Origin: Echinostoma caproni
Lineage: Eukaryota > Platyhelminthes > Trematoda > Plagiorchiida > Echinostomatidae
Direction of reading: 5' to 3'
Length of the DNA: 64,000 bases
Assembly (NCBI GenBank): GCA_900618425.1
Contig: UZAN01039720.1
Span: 55,870 to 119,869, forward strand
Shown here: positions 46,730 through 58,092 of the stretch, piece by piece
How the letters are laid out: each line of letters starts with the position of its first letter
How positions within the stretch are numbered: the first letter of the stretch is position 1
Made by a program: the position numbers and the translations under genes
Notes under the pieces: generated by a model
Told to the model about the DNA's origin: nothing
Databases searched by the model: none
The model's input: the letters and a program-made list of their open reading frames with translations, nothing else

Positions 46730-47872
46730 CTAAAATATGATAGTGCTAAAGGAATTCTGGAACTTATCTTCACATGCTTGAAAGTGATAATCAAGTATAA
46801 TTTTTATGGTTTAGCAACTGCACGTTTTAGTTCGAGTGGCATTATTCCACCCATTCAAATTTACAAACATTAAAAATGTGGTTATGGATTTTCTCCACAT
46901 AAACTTTCCCGTGCGTGCACATCAAGGGTAACTATTCACGGATGAACTGCTCACTGGCTCTCACTTCAACCTATAAGCCAGTTAGAAACACTTCACTTCC
47001 CCCTTCCTATCCTGTCCCCCAATAAATTTACTATCTCAATCAGATGTCGATAAATGCATCGTTTAGTAAAAGCAAATTCTGCCATTTGCTGTGGAAGGCA
47101 TCAAGTGTCTCAAAGTGCTGATACGCAAAATGAACTCGGAATGTCTGGATACTAGTTCATGAAAGAAACGCCCTGGAATATTTCATTCATTTGTCGTGGG
47201 GCATAAACGTTCGATTGTCAGAATAATGCTCCCAAAACAGCTCTAAAAATACCTGCTGACTAGATTAAAATTACTATCAAGCTAAGTGAATTGTCACTAG
47301 CGGATATGCACACCTCTCTGCAGATAGATTCTTCAAAATTATTCTTTCACACCATACTAATGTAGTCCAATTTTATTCACAAAGGAGTTAAAGTTTGGTT
47401 GAATGATATGGTGATTTGCCCAGTGTAAGAAATAAACGAACCGTGAATTAAAAACTGAGGTAACTGAAAAGAGGGTCTGACGGCTACCAGACGTTCAAGT
47501 GAGTAGTGTGCTTGAGTTCTTGTGCAGTACTGGGTTAGATTTTCAGCTGGGTGATGAGATAGGGCCAGGAAAAGAAATTGCAGAACGCTACCTACTTGTT
47601 CAGTTCACGTTTTTTTTGACCGAGTACTCGATTAAATTCACCATGCGAGTCCGGTTTACAGGCATTTTACACATTCGTAGTCATGAATATTGAAACTCGC
47701 AGACCCGTGTCTAAATTACTTCAATAGTATATTTCCCTCATCTGCTGGCAAAGAGAAGCTCGCATGTTTGGTGACTATACTGGAATACAGTGCTCAACTA
47801 ATTACCACGGTTATTCTAGTCACGTGATTTCTTTGTGGCTGGATGAACCACACAAACCAGCTTCAATGCGAT

Positions 47873-48205
47873 TCACGAATCGTTCGAACTGTTGGTCCAG
47901 GTGGTCAAATCAGCCATTACAATCGCACGTGTATGTTGGTAGCTCTGAGAAGAAGCAAAAAAGGCTCTCGTTTGACACGCAATTAAGTCATAAACTTTGG
48001 AATCCGAAACGAAACACTGGAGGGAGAGGGCTTGCGATTGTTCCCCTTTGGTCTTTGAAGGTGTCGCGGTCTTTTTGAACGTCGGGGATAAATTTTGAAA
48101 TGATTCCAATGAATCCTCATGCAGCACCACAAACCTCCGGAAATTCACAATCCTCTCATAGCCAAGTTCAGCGAACCTGGCTCTGACCCCGTCACTATTA
48201 ATTAA
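47873..48205 (-). CDS. Candidate coding exon, unknown protein
   Basis: On the minus strand an acceptor-like TTAATTAACAG (ending 48206) opens a frame whose first third is strikingly protein-like (SDGVRARFAELGYERIVNFR, then RFVVLHEDSLESF). The frame continues to a TGA at 47873. A donor-like GGAG|GTTTGT (about 48131) could end the exon early. The plus strand carries a 104-codon ATG frame across the same bases (47764-48078), less convincing in composition. It might be an upstream exon of another minus-strand gene in this cluster. No family is recognised. Confidence 0.35.
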   Translation of the reverse strand, partial: LINSDGVRARFAELGYERIVNFRRFVVLHEDSLESFQNLSPTFKKTATPSKTKGEQSQALSLQCFVSDSKVYDLIACQTRAFFASSQSYQHTRAIVMADLTTWTNSSNDS

Positions 48206-48260
48206 CTGTTAATTAACGTTAACTGTAATTCGTAGCTATTTTTCTTACTCAGAATTGTTA

Positions 48261-48443
48261 CTACCACATTCTTTTATATGATTTTAACCTTCTCAGTGGC
48301 GGCAGACACGTGATGACGTGCATCGGCATGCTCTGGTCACACGGCTCCCCATCCGGATGCTTTGTTTTTAGGAAAACTGTTTCAATCAACCATCGATAGT
48401 GAACAGTTGGACGGACCGTCGAAGGACATCCGCAACAACCCAT
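48261..48443 (-). CDS. Possible coding exon, unknown
   Basis: Minus-strand 60-codon frame of mixed composition (GCPSTVRPTVHYRWLIETVF, then HPDGEPCDQSMPMHVITCLP) in a locally GC-richer block. No strong splice site was seen. It is listed because it adjoins the candidate exon at 47873-48205 on the same strand. Confidence 0.22.
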   Translation of the reverse strand: MGCCGCPSTVRPTVHYRWLIETVFLKTKHPDGEPCDQSMPMHVITCLPPLRRLKSYKRMW

Positions 48444-48854
48444 GGAAATTTCCCGCTATTTCGGGGTAGGCCTCACCACGACAATATATAACATATTATT
48501 TCGTTCATCTCTTTTTGCAGCACAATTACTTTTAGTTCCGCAGAGTTGTACTAATCACATACACTGCGTATGTGTGTTTATTGTACGAAAGTATCACTGG
48601 AGGTTGGTCTACCAGTTTACTGTTTCATTTGCTTTAAAGACGCTTCACTGATTTCCACTTTTTCGCCTGAGGCGCTACCACTACTGATCTGTATGGGAGC
48701 CGAAATCAGCTACTTGCGTTGTGTTATAAGCGGACTGTTAGTTTAGTTTAGTGAAAACATTCTGGAATTACTTTGACAATGGGAATTACTGATTTGGGCT
48801 GAGCCCCTATCGGAATTAATTTTCATTTATGATCCTCAGTTCGTCCAACCATTC

Positions 48855-48960
48855 ATACAATCAAATTTGCAGTCATCCGAGCTCATCAACAGTGCGCATC
48901 AAACCACTCGTCGAAGATTTAAACTCCACCCGGACTTTCCTTGTTCATTTGTAGTCAAAT
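48855..48960 (-). repeat. Hammerhead-bearing SINE, degraded copy 7
   Basis: On the minus strand a B-box-like GAGTTTAAATCTT is followed, at the same spacing as in copy 1, by GCGCACTG and TTGATGAG (48889-48882), a one-base variant of the CTGATGAG core. The GAAA partner is replaced by CAAA, so no ribozyme can form. Confidence 0.45.
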
Positions 48961-48999
48961 TTGATGGTTTTCGTTTTTTTTTTATTGTTTTAGACCATG

Positions 49000-50900
49000 A
49001 CTCAATTCTGATGGTCACTCGAGGAGCTTAATTCGCCCATGGTAAAGACCAATTCATATTGAATAGCTACCTAAAGGCAATAAGCGGTGGGTATGGTATT
49101 CACAAAATGTAATTTTACACAGCAAAACTGAATTACCCCAGAAGATAAATCTCTGTTATTTTTACAGTATTTCCAGTATTTTTACAGTCTAACGTTGCTC
49201 AGCAGCAACACTTATTCCAAATGCGTGCTTTACATAAGTGAGATGAACTGCGTGTCGATGTATACTGATACACCAAACCGTTGAATCTGGGGCTTCCGTT
49301 AGTTCCGATAGCGCCTATACACCGTATGCGTTCATCTAATAAATAGGCTTCCATTATGAACAATCAGGGGAAACAAAATCTGATGTCTACATTTTTGAAG
49401 ATGTATCTCCTCTACCTGATGGACTGTTTCATCTGATTGGGTTCCAGTCGTATTCCTCGTCAACGCCCAGATTGGATTGACGTGCCGTAAAAGGTTGAGA
49501 CGAAGTTAACCCGTACGGAAGTTCCTCCCTTATAGCTGGCTAACGTTAGCCTCGGGCAAAGCGTCACTTTATGTCACCATGACATTATCACAAGATGAAA
49601 AGTGAATAACAATTAAGGGTAAAGTAAATAGACGCAAAAATACCCCATACGCTTGCAGAGACAACAACATGACCTCCCTGTGATATCAGTACAAAAGAAC
49701 TGGCAATCAAATAACTTAAGTGAGGTCGTTGAAACACACCCACTTTTTTCATTATCAGCTTAATTCTTAGGGCAAACACGGCATAAAATACAATAGCAAT
49801 ACCGGTAGTAATTGAGATATCTTAGGCTACTTAATTTCTACAAATTCACGAGAATTAAAAACCTTAAGCATATTTGCTAACGGACTAAACGCATCAGACA
49901 TTTTTCAGTATTTGATTGTATATTGACGAACCAGTTGTTAATTTTATAAAATGCTGAGCAGTCAAAAGTTCGTCTGGAAGAGATCACAACAGGCAACGGC
50001 TTTCTACTAGTCGGCAGATTCAAATCCAAGGTCCGAATGATTGATATTCCTTACCCATTTGGTGAAGCGGAGAGCTTGGGAACCAGTTCCGGAAAGATCC
50101 CTTCATTGAAAAAGCCTTGTGGTAATATTAATCTGGTCATTACAGTTTCATCTGATACATCTGTTTGCAAATGTCTGATGAATTATTCGCACTTTTAATT
50201 CATTATCTGCCGATTTTACGTTTTATTTAGTAGAAAAGGTTGCATTCCCTTTTTAAAAATACCATACAAGGTACCTATCTGTTAATTCAATTCTCAGTAT
50301 CACAAGTATACGGCGATCCTCAGCTCCTAAAGAATGCTTCGAAATTTATCACTTATCTGTCGATAAGATAAGTAAGTTCACTGAACTTCTGCCCAAAAAA
50401 GGAAGCCTTCCGATGTTGTTTGAGCAACGAGAAAACGACTAAAACCCATAGAGTGTCAAACATGCGTCCAAACCTCGCGTGTGCGCTAGGTTAATCAAAC
50501 TTAAAAACACGTTACAAACCGCTTCATTCTGTTTGCAACTAAAAGATATAAAGCTTGACTGCGCTTGAAAAACGTTGAGTAGAGATAATATGGAACTTTA
50601 AATTAAAACCAATAAGTTCTCACAAATGAATTATAACAGATCTTCTTCGGAACTGCCTAACATACGCTGACAGTGATTTTGAATATGGCATCTAAGCAAA
50701 ATTACCTTATCAATTTTTGTCAATCTGCTGTGAACTGGTTGACCGGTAACTCACACCCACTATCCACAAGAATAATCCGGGGATCGAGAAATATTTTTAA
50801 ATCATACAATCGATACTAATGAGCTCTATTGGGAGTAAAGCTCGTGAACTGCATAGGTCATGTCATGAACTGATGACCAAAATAAGATTGGCAGATTGCA
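49000..50900. other. Gene-poor stretch
   Basis: No convincing frame. A B-box-like GGCAGATTCAAATCC (about 50014-50028) without an A box may be another SINE scrap. Confidence 0.35.
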
Positions 50901-50929
50901 GTATCAAGGTTGGATTAGCCCATTCGATT

Positions 50930-51120
50930 GTTCAGAGGCACAAGACACTCTTGATGGTCTTGAGTGAGGATTTGAAGTTTCGACCAGAAGCTTGGTGGTT
51001 TGAGTCCTGACGTGGATGCAAAACGTACGCACTGCTGATGAGTCCCAAACTGGATGAAACAGCAGTCCCGGTGATCGTTGTCGACCATCACAAACATTCC
51101 CATCGCATTTGAATGCATTT
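50930..51120 (+). repeat. Hammerhead-bearing SINE, copy 2
   Basis: Plus-strand copy with a B-box-like GGTTTGAGTCCTG (50998-51010), GCACTG (51029-51034), CTGATGAG (51035-51042), a stem II GTCC...GGAT of four pairs (one G-U), and GAAA (51056-51059). Stem III is CAG/CAG with an A-A mismatch, followed by TC (cleavage expected after 51067). The head is too diverged to find a clear A box. Compared with copy 1, this copy keeps stem II but has lost stem III. Confidence 0.72.
51025..51075 (+). ncRNA. Hammerhead ribozyme motif (SINE copy 2)
   Basis: The catalytic core CTGATGA and GAAA are intact and separated by a four-pair stem II with a CAAAC-type loop. Helix I can pair CACTG with CGGTG if one extra C is bulged. 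The A-A mismatch in the three-pair stem III probably cripples activity. Confidence 0.6.
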
Positions 51121-52830
51121 ACCTCGTGGGAATTAACAAACTTTTATGTCAAAAAAAACAATTGGTGTAGTGAAATCTGTCACCTAAAATAATAGCAGAA
51201 AAAGCGCTTCGGTCTCATGAAATCTCATCAATTTTCACTGTCTCCGAAAACTTGACATTCCATTAATTCGTTGCAAGTATTATAAGCAATGCTTCATTAT
51301 AATATCCTAACGAATCGTCATTTAAGGAGAACAGGTTGAAGTAAAAGCGCATTGAAGTACCGGTGACTGTGAATTCATAAATCGTTCATCCGATGCGATT
51401 TTCTTCACGATCAACCACATAGATTATCGCAAGAATAAACTGAATTTTGTTACCTTGGTATGGGTTGTAACCAGATTGTATTGAGCAGTATCATTCAGTA
51501 TTCTTGTAATTGTTGTTGCGTATATTCAATTTAGTCAAATCCAATTTATCTTAATCAGATCTTTTGTGGGCTATTGAATATTTGCTGATTTTATTGCTTT
51601 TTATTGAGTTCTAACTATGATGCTGGAAGGATTTTCACTGAAAACTAAGGTAATCCAGATTGATGCATCAATCGGTCAAGCAGTATTTTCTCACTTTTAT
51701 TTATAAGAAGGCCAAAAATAGAGTCTTGGAATAATTGTTGACCGAGCTCGAATCACCTGAATTTGTTTCTCTATAGAACAGACCAATTAGGTATTCCAAT
51801 CTCGAACATGAATACTAACTTCTTTGTTCCTTTACAGAATACTGAAGTGCAATTAATTTCCACAGATGGATGTTTTAATCACAGAATGACTTCGTACTTT
51901 ATAAACTGAAACCAAACCATACGTCGAAAGTAAAATATAAGAAAAATATTTTTCCGTTTGATGCATCATTCAAACAGAACGAAGAAATGATCGTTACATT
52001 TGCAGCAAAAAGATTTTTCTATGGTTATTCCCCGTTGAAACATATGGTTAACTTGACTAATTCCATTATATGCGCCTCGTCAGACAACTCGTTCTATTGG
52101 TTTCGAGGAATATCCGCCTCAATTAAAAAAGGCGAATAGTAGTGAGGTGGTGGAAAAATGGAACTTTTCAGTGCGCACCACAAAAACTCACCCGGGTGTA
52201 TGCTTGAACTGGTTAAGTAAATTTTTCCAAACGTCTCATCCAATACGTTAGTGACTTTTCTGTGAAGCGAACAGCAATCACGTTATTTTCCCGGCCTATA
52301 TTCGTTTTCAGAAGGATTCAGGTGGTTATTTGTTAGGGAACCGATGTGAATTATGGAAAGAAAACTGTTACGCAAGACAAACAACGTTTAAAGTTCGTTG
52401 AGGAACTCACTACTGCTTGATCGCGGATTGATGTCGAACCATCGAAGAAGTAGTCGGGCACCGGTACGGATTTAAAAGTGTCGGGTGTCAGATAATCAAA
52501 GATAGTCATCTGTTCAGACAGAGACAGATGGTACACAGGCGACCGAACATATTGGTTACTCTAAAGTGGGTAAACATTTTTAGTGAATCAACATCCTAAC
52601 TATTCCAAAGCTATCCGTTGAATACCTATTGTGCAATGCTTGATCAACATTCTCGAGTGAGCTGCTTATAAATATGCCCCCTTAGATTTATCTCTGATAG
52701 ATGTCACACTTATGCACTGCTTGACTAATAGAACAGAGTCATTTCAACACTATTATGCAAATTAGTTGCTCTTTGCATTAAGGTAATCGTATCCAGCGTT
52801 ATTCTTCTGCTAAAATTTTGTTAAAGCTAA

Positions 52831-52859
52831 TAAAATGCACTAAACAGCAGTGCATTTTA
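52831..52859. repeat. Perfect 11-bp inverted repeat (hairpin)
   Basis: TAAAATGCACT (52831-52841), loop of seven bases, AGTGCATTTTA (52849-52859). On the minus strand it begins at the TAA stop codon of an open frame (53129-52857), so it could be a 3' UTR stem-loop, or the end of a small inverted-repeat element. Confidence 0.85.
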
Positions 52860-53145
52860 TCCTTGAGTCCTTTCTTGGACTCGAATCGGAACCTTCATGT
52901 CGGGATCACAAACCGCTGTAATATGCTTGCGCTCGTGTGAAAGGCAGAATACCTCCAGTGAAAGGATGCACCGGACCATTGAATGTGGGATGAGTTTCGT
53001 TGTGGGCTGGGACCGTTGACGAACAGCTGGTTCTCCGTGGAAAAGATGAACTGGCAAAGAGAAACAATCGCCATGAACCAGCAGGTTCGATGAAAAATGA
53101 ACACGGCTCACACCCAAACAAGTTGTCAAGGTCTTTGCACTCCAA
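52857..53145 (-). CDS. Possible coding region, two competing minus frames
   Basis: Three minus-strand frames are open here (53145-52906, 53129-52857, 53104-52895) in a GC-richer block. The frame ending at the hairpin (VRCILSLEVFCLSHERKHIT, then DPDMKVPIRVQERTQG) and the frame with NETHPTFNGPVHPF before a donor-like CTGGAG|GTATTC are both plausible. Overlapping openness lowers confidence in each. Confidence 0.25.
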
Positions 53146-54193
53146 AGACGTCTAAGCAGTGAGATTCAAACTGAGACCAGAGTGCAGAGGTCCTGTGTAA
53201 AACAACATCAAATAAAAAAAAAGATTCTAATTTCTGCTGTCAGTTGAATGAACAATACAAGAAACACCCTTGTATTAGTAACAGAATTAAAAAGCGGCAA
53301 ATGTGACGAACAAGAAAATTTCAGTAATTTATGTCATAACCTTAAATATGATGGACACTATGAGCAAAATGGAATGATGAACTGCGGTCCTAGTGGTTCC
53401 GATCTGGCCCCAAGCATGTTTGGCCGTGTTTAAAATGAACCTTTCTTACGCTGAAGTTCAGATATTTAAGAGTTCAAGAAACCTCCACGAAAAGTAAAGT
53501 TACCGTTGATAATGCCGCATAGCTTCATTCTTCCACAATGGTTATATCGCTCCCCAATATTTATTCTTAATCTGATATAACAAGACTCAACTTTATTTTC
53601 TAGATCCTTGAAACGTTTTCGAGCTACAATGGAGTTCCTAGATTAGTTTTGGTTGATTTCTTTATCTCCAAGCTTTTTGATACTTGTAATACCCTTATCG
53701 ACAGGATTATACGTGATCTAGGACACTATGTGCATCGATACATCGTGAGAGCCCTGTCAAGTCCCCGAAATCCCTCCAAATATTGATTCCTTCCTGTGCG
53801 TGCTTCCACATATAGAAACAATGTAATTCCACATCTTGCTCGGTTATTTGTTAATCGAAGAACTATTCTCACCCACCTCAAGAAAAAAAAGTTGCATTAA
53901 TTTCTTTCTCTCATTTACCATTGCGTAGAACTTCTTATATTGTCCTTTTTATGTTCGTAATTGGTTTTATACATCCACTCCTCAAAAATGGTAAACTGAT
54001 GAAGATTCACCCTTTGAATGAACAAAGCGTTTCTTGACTTGACTTGACTGACAGGTTTTTATACAATTCATTCTATATTTTGTTCGGAGTTTGTAAAATG
54101 ACTAGCTGATGCACGATATGAAAACCAATTTCACCCGGTCGTGATTGAATATATATGTGTATGTGAACCTTCATTTTTCCAATTCGACCCGAG

Positions 54194-54483
54194 ATGAGTC
54201 AAAATGCCCGGAATCCAACTGACGACCTTGTCACAAACCAAACAACCACCACTCGTCGTGACTCGTGCGCATCGGATCGCGCTTGTCAGAACCTGTGCGC
54301 TGACAAGCAGGATCGAATGGAGACCTCGACAAATCTAGGTCAGTCGGTGATAGCGCGTGCAACCGGTGGGAAACTGTAGGACGTACCTCGGGAAAATTCA
54401 CGCACAAACACACACACACATGAGAAATACATCATTTTCCATCAACAGATGAAATGGGTGAAACAGTCAACTCGTCAATGTGA
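54194..54483 (+). CDS. Candidate two-exon small gene, polar protein
   Basis: ATG at 54194 starts a GC-richer frame of 48 residues (MSQNARNPTDDLVTNQTTTT, then SCASDRACQNLCADKQDR). A donor CTAG|GTCAGT (54339) and an excellent acceptor TTTTCCATCAACAG (ending 54448) define a 110-base intron that contains a CA microsatellite. Joined, the frame adds DEMGETVNSSM and stops at TGA 54481-54483, for 59 residues in all, uniform in its polar composition across the junction. Alternatives: the unspliced frame ends at 54379 (61 residues), and the second exon is open in another frame to 54664 (LRNQLNFRCDFQGKCYCNQT). No family is recognised and there is no signal peptide. Confidence 0.4.
54406..54420. repeat. 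CA microsatellite within candidate intron
   Basis: Seven CA units. Confidence 0.85.
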
Positions 54484-55709
54484 GAGCATAATGCTTGCTT
54501 CTACACTGCGAAATCAATTGAACTTCAGATGCGATTTTCAGGGCAAGTGCTATTGTAACCAAACTGGCCCATATTTCTCGTTCGGAAAAACCACTACCTT
54601 ATCTTGTTGTTCCTTTTTCGCAAACTTTAGTGTTTATTTCGTCGGTATCTGGCGGGTATACTGAATGAAAATATTGCTGCTATTGTGCATTTTCACAGTT
54701 GGATCGTTTCACAGGGATAATGGCAAGTAAGGGCGAATAACAAATTAATTGAATAGTGAAAAGATGATTCCAAATTACTGCTTAGAAAAGTGTTTCCGAT
54801 GCTCATTATAATTCTAAAGAGGGGGTAGGATTTTAAAACGTTCTTACGATCAAAGGATGCTTTGAAGATATTTTTCAGTACATTTGTCATCCACATTTTG
54901 TGCTTCGAGTTCAGATTTCGGTTTGCATTGCTGTCGGTTGAACCAAAGAGTTTCACCGCATCCCCATACTGTTTTATGTCCTTGTTCTTTGTCCTCTATG
55001 TACGTGAATGAATTTAATACATACCCATTTTCATCTGGAAGTACATGGAAGATATTTCACATTTCAGATCGGTAAGAAGCTGTCTTTGAGTTGATGTTGT
55101 GATATAAAAATGGAGTTTTTCCGTACTCTTTTGATTGTCTATGTTGTCAACACACGTTAACAGTACATTGTAAAAATCCATTGCCTTTTGCGTTTGCTAA
55201 ATCATCTCAGAGTTCGCCTCTTTAATTTTGTAAAACAATTATATGCCATCATCTTTCGCGAACAATGAGGAAAACAAATGTGTGGAACGAGCATAGATGG
55301 GACGAACATATATCATTTCCCCCTGAGGTTCGCAAACGTTTTCAGTGCGGTTGACCGTTAGATGCGCTTCCGAGCGCTTGTCATTGCATTTTCCAGAGCG
55401 GATGCTTCATCGATCGCGGGTTTAATGACCAGTGAAACGCAAAACATAATGATGACAAATTCAGACGCGCGTGGTGCTGTTCAAAAAGAGACGCTGCTTC
55501 TGATTTGATGTCGTGATTTAATATAATACGGAATAGGTTATGTTTATTCAATCTTTTTCCCGTGGATCGCCTGGACACTTGATCCGATACACAGGCGAGT
55601 TTCACTGGCGTGACATCCCATTTTTTATCAGGATGAACGACAAACAATTAAAATTTTACGATTCACTCTCTTAGGAAATCAGCGGTTTGGAATACATGCA
55701 GCCAATTAG

Positions 55710-55725
55710 TATTATTATTATTATT
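55710..55725. repeat. ATT repeat
   Basis: About five ATT units, possibly a SINE tail, though no head was found beside it. Confidence 0.7.
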
Positions 55726-55950
55726 GTTTCTTCATATTGTGTTTTACTAAACTGTATTCCAATTATTGTCGTGATAAATAGCACCCAGGATAGAGTAGTA
55801 TACAACCACCAATACAATCCCAATAAATTCCGTTTAATTAATAATTAATCCAGCAGAAAACCGATATTCCGATATTTTCAAACGTGATTAAAATACCTAT
55901 GAATAAAAGGCTGTTTGGTGCAGCAAACATACCATCTCATTTAGGGTTTT

Positions 55951-56337
55951 ATGTATTCTACTGCCAGATATTTCGTAAAGACAACACAAAGAGTTGAAGT
56001 TCTTGGGCACAGAAACACCATGAATGTGAATCCGGGGCTCCAAGCAGACCACGTTAACGTTAGAAATTCATCATATCGCGGTTTACCCGGAAACTTAAAC
56101 TTCTGTGGTCCGGACGAGAGACGTGCTTCATTTTGTGGCAAATGGATCCCGAGCAGTTCTCAACTTTTTTTCCGAAAACAGACCAACTATTGCTCAAAAG
56201 CAGTCTTGTTTCCGACCATCGTATCCCATTCGTTTCTGGTGAACCGGAACTGTTTCCAGTTCGTTGGGTGCACAACGGCTGAAGAAACGAGCATTTATTT
56301 GTCACTATTCAGTTTCTTTAGATCAATTATTGTGTAA
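55951..56337 (+). CDS. Candidate 128-codon open frame with ATG
   Basis: The longest ATG-started frame on the plus strand outside gaps. It has mixed, protein-like composition with seven cysteines (for example NVNPGLQADHVNVRNSSYRG, then LNFCGPDERRASFCGKWIPS) and ends in a hydrophobic tail. The minus strand is open over part of it (56305-56060). No splice sites of quality were found at its ends, no signal peptide is evident, and I recognise no family. Confidence 0.3.
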   Translation: MYSTARYFVKTTQRVEVLGHRNTMNVNPGLQADHVNVRNSSYRGLPGNLNFCGPDERRASFCGKWIPSSSQLFFRKQTNYCSKAVLFPTIVSHSFLVNRNCFQFVGCTTAEETSIYLSLFSFFRSIIV

Positions 56338-56775
56338 AAGTTTAAGTTATCCTTCTCTCCTCTGAATTTAACTCTGAAATGTGAATAATCGTTGAGGGCT
56401 TTGAATATCACGGGTGGTTTGCTTTTCATTAGATTGTGAAATATTGCCTTCCAATCAAGAAAATAAGTTTAAAAAAGTGATAACCATTTTTTCATGTTTC
56501 GTCTTTGGAATTTACAAATTATTGTTCAGTTTATTAATTCCGATAGCTATCAAGAAAAGACTGATACAATATATCATAAGCAACGTATTCATCATAAAAA
56601 TTCAATGGCTGAATGTCCAAATGACTTAGTTTGGCTTTGGAAACAGAGATTGTTTATTTTGATATACAAATATTTTCATACAACTGTTTGACTACCACTT
56701 TACTGTAACGCCACACAACGAGCCTTCAGAAGCGGTATTCAGGTCGGAATTACTGAGCATACGATAAATGATTTG

Positions 56776-56925
56776 ATTCGTGGTGTAAAAGAGGCGTGAA
56801 CTGGAAGACCAGAAAGCACTGGACAACGTTTAAGACCATCAGCAGTATGAATCCATGGGCCCAATGGTATATTGAACTCGGGTCCTCACAGGTAGAGTGA
56901 CAGCATACTACCTGCACAGACATCA
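56776..56925 (-). repeat. Hammerhead-bearing SINE, copy 3 (stem II deleted)
   Basis: On the minus strand: CTACCTGTGAGGACCCGAGT, a B-box-like GAGTTCAATATACC, then GGATTCATACTG and CTGATGG, followed directly by AAACGTTGTCCAGTGC. Compared with copy 1, the stem II region and most of GAAA are deleted, so the ribozyme is dead, but the helix I strands and cleavage site remain. The tail (CAGTTCACGCCTC) matches copy 1. Confidence 0.7.
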
Positions 56926-57703
56926 AGCAACTGATCAGGTCGTTTCGAGGTTGCTTTTTAATCTGTGCGATATAGCAGAAACCATGTTTACTAGCTTATT
57001 ATAGGCACAGAGAGAAACAATACGCCAAAAATTATTTCACTCCAAACTATTTGCATTTAATCACCGTTAATTCTATTCGAGATAATGACATTGCAGTCCT
57101 CAACAAGCATCAAATTATTTTCCTCTTGTTTGCAAACGTTTCTCTCTCCATATGGAGTCGCTTGCTGCAATAAGCAAGTGGACAAAGTCTCGATAACAAA
57201 CAACCCCGGTGATCGGTTGGCATGTTGTTCCAACGGTCTTGTTCTTCATCGAATGGCCATCCCATTGGAAGGCAACGGGCTTGGTTAAATCCAAATCTTT
57301 TGTGTTTTTATGGTGAGAATCCACTCATTTGTTCACTAGAAAAATTTCTTTTGAATCTATTTCGAACTATATTTCCACGCACGTACACACACACAAAAGC
57401 ACATCTTTTTGCTCATCAACTGGTCGTCACCTGGCCTACTTACACACAGCCTCGGTGAATTCACGTGTTTGGGAGACGGCCCAAAACGTTTATTTCACCC
57501 TCAGGGTAAATGTGCTATTTTATCCAGTCAAATCACTAGATTGTGGAGATGTAAATGCTATTCAACTGTGCAATACTCCTAAATTCCCTCTGTTCAGCTC
57601 GCGCGATTCTCTCGGACAGCGAGCGAAATAGGCATGCATTGGTGAAAAAAGCGTTCAACTTGCATTTAGGACAACTCTCGTGCTAGACCAAATTTGGTTG
57701 CCT

Positions 57704-57725
57704 TGTGTGTGTGTGTGTGGGGGGG
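57704..57725. repeat. GT microsatellite followed by G run
   Basis: Eight GT units passing into seven G. Confidence 0.9.
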
Positions 57726-57922
57726 AAATAATTGATAATTTAAATCCGCTGGTCTACAGTCACTTGTGTTAAACTATGGAAAGAAACTTTGAAGGCGACC
57801 GGATCCTAGATTGTATGAGACACTTTTCTGTGTCAAAATATCCCAAATCCAAAGATGAATTTAGTGGAGAATTTATTTTGATTCCATAGTGAATTCTGTA
57901 GTGCGTGAATGGAAATGTTACG

Positions 57923-58045
57923 GTTCACCTTGTACAGTTCTTTCGACCTTGTGTCATCAGAAGCGTGAAATGATGGACCACACTAAGTACTGAACTCGGG
58001 ATCTTACAGGTAGATCAGAAGCACACTGCTCACAACTACATTGGT
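57923..58045 (-). repeat. Hammerhead-bearing SINE, copy 4
   Basis: On the minus strand: CTACCTGTAAGATCCCGAGT with a B-box-like GAGTTCAGTAC, then TTTCACGCTT, CTGATGA (57960-57954) and GAAA (57944-57941). Both catalytic-core segments are intact, but stem II is reduced to nine bases between them and stem III (GAACTGTAC) is altered, so activity is unlikely. Confidence 0.6.
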
Positions 58046-58047
58046 GC

Positions 58048-58092
58048 TTCACAGTTCACACCTCAGTTGTTCTATACACGACGAAATTTCCA
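58048..58092 (+). repeat. 3' tail fragment of the hammerhead SINE, opposite orientation
   Basis: GCTTCACAGTTCACACCTC and TATACACGACGAAATTT match the post-hammerhead tail of copy 1 (minus strand 10247-10206) closely, in plus orientation. It abuts copy 4, which is on the minus strand, so two copies are arranged head to tail-end in inverted fashion. Confidence 0.55.

Noticed and set aside
53995..54035. CTGATGA...GAAC near 54000 as a hammerhead
   Set aside because: The stem between the motifs does not pair properly, GAAA is absent, and there is no SINE context.
56414..56691. Hydrophobic plus-strand frames as membrane proteins
   Set aside because: Composition follows directly from AT-rich DNA and no splice signals support them.
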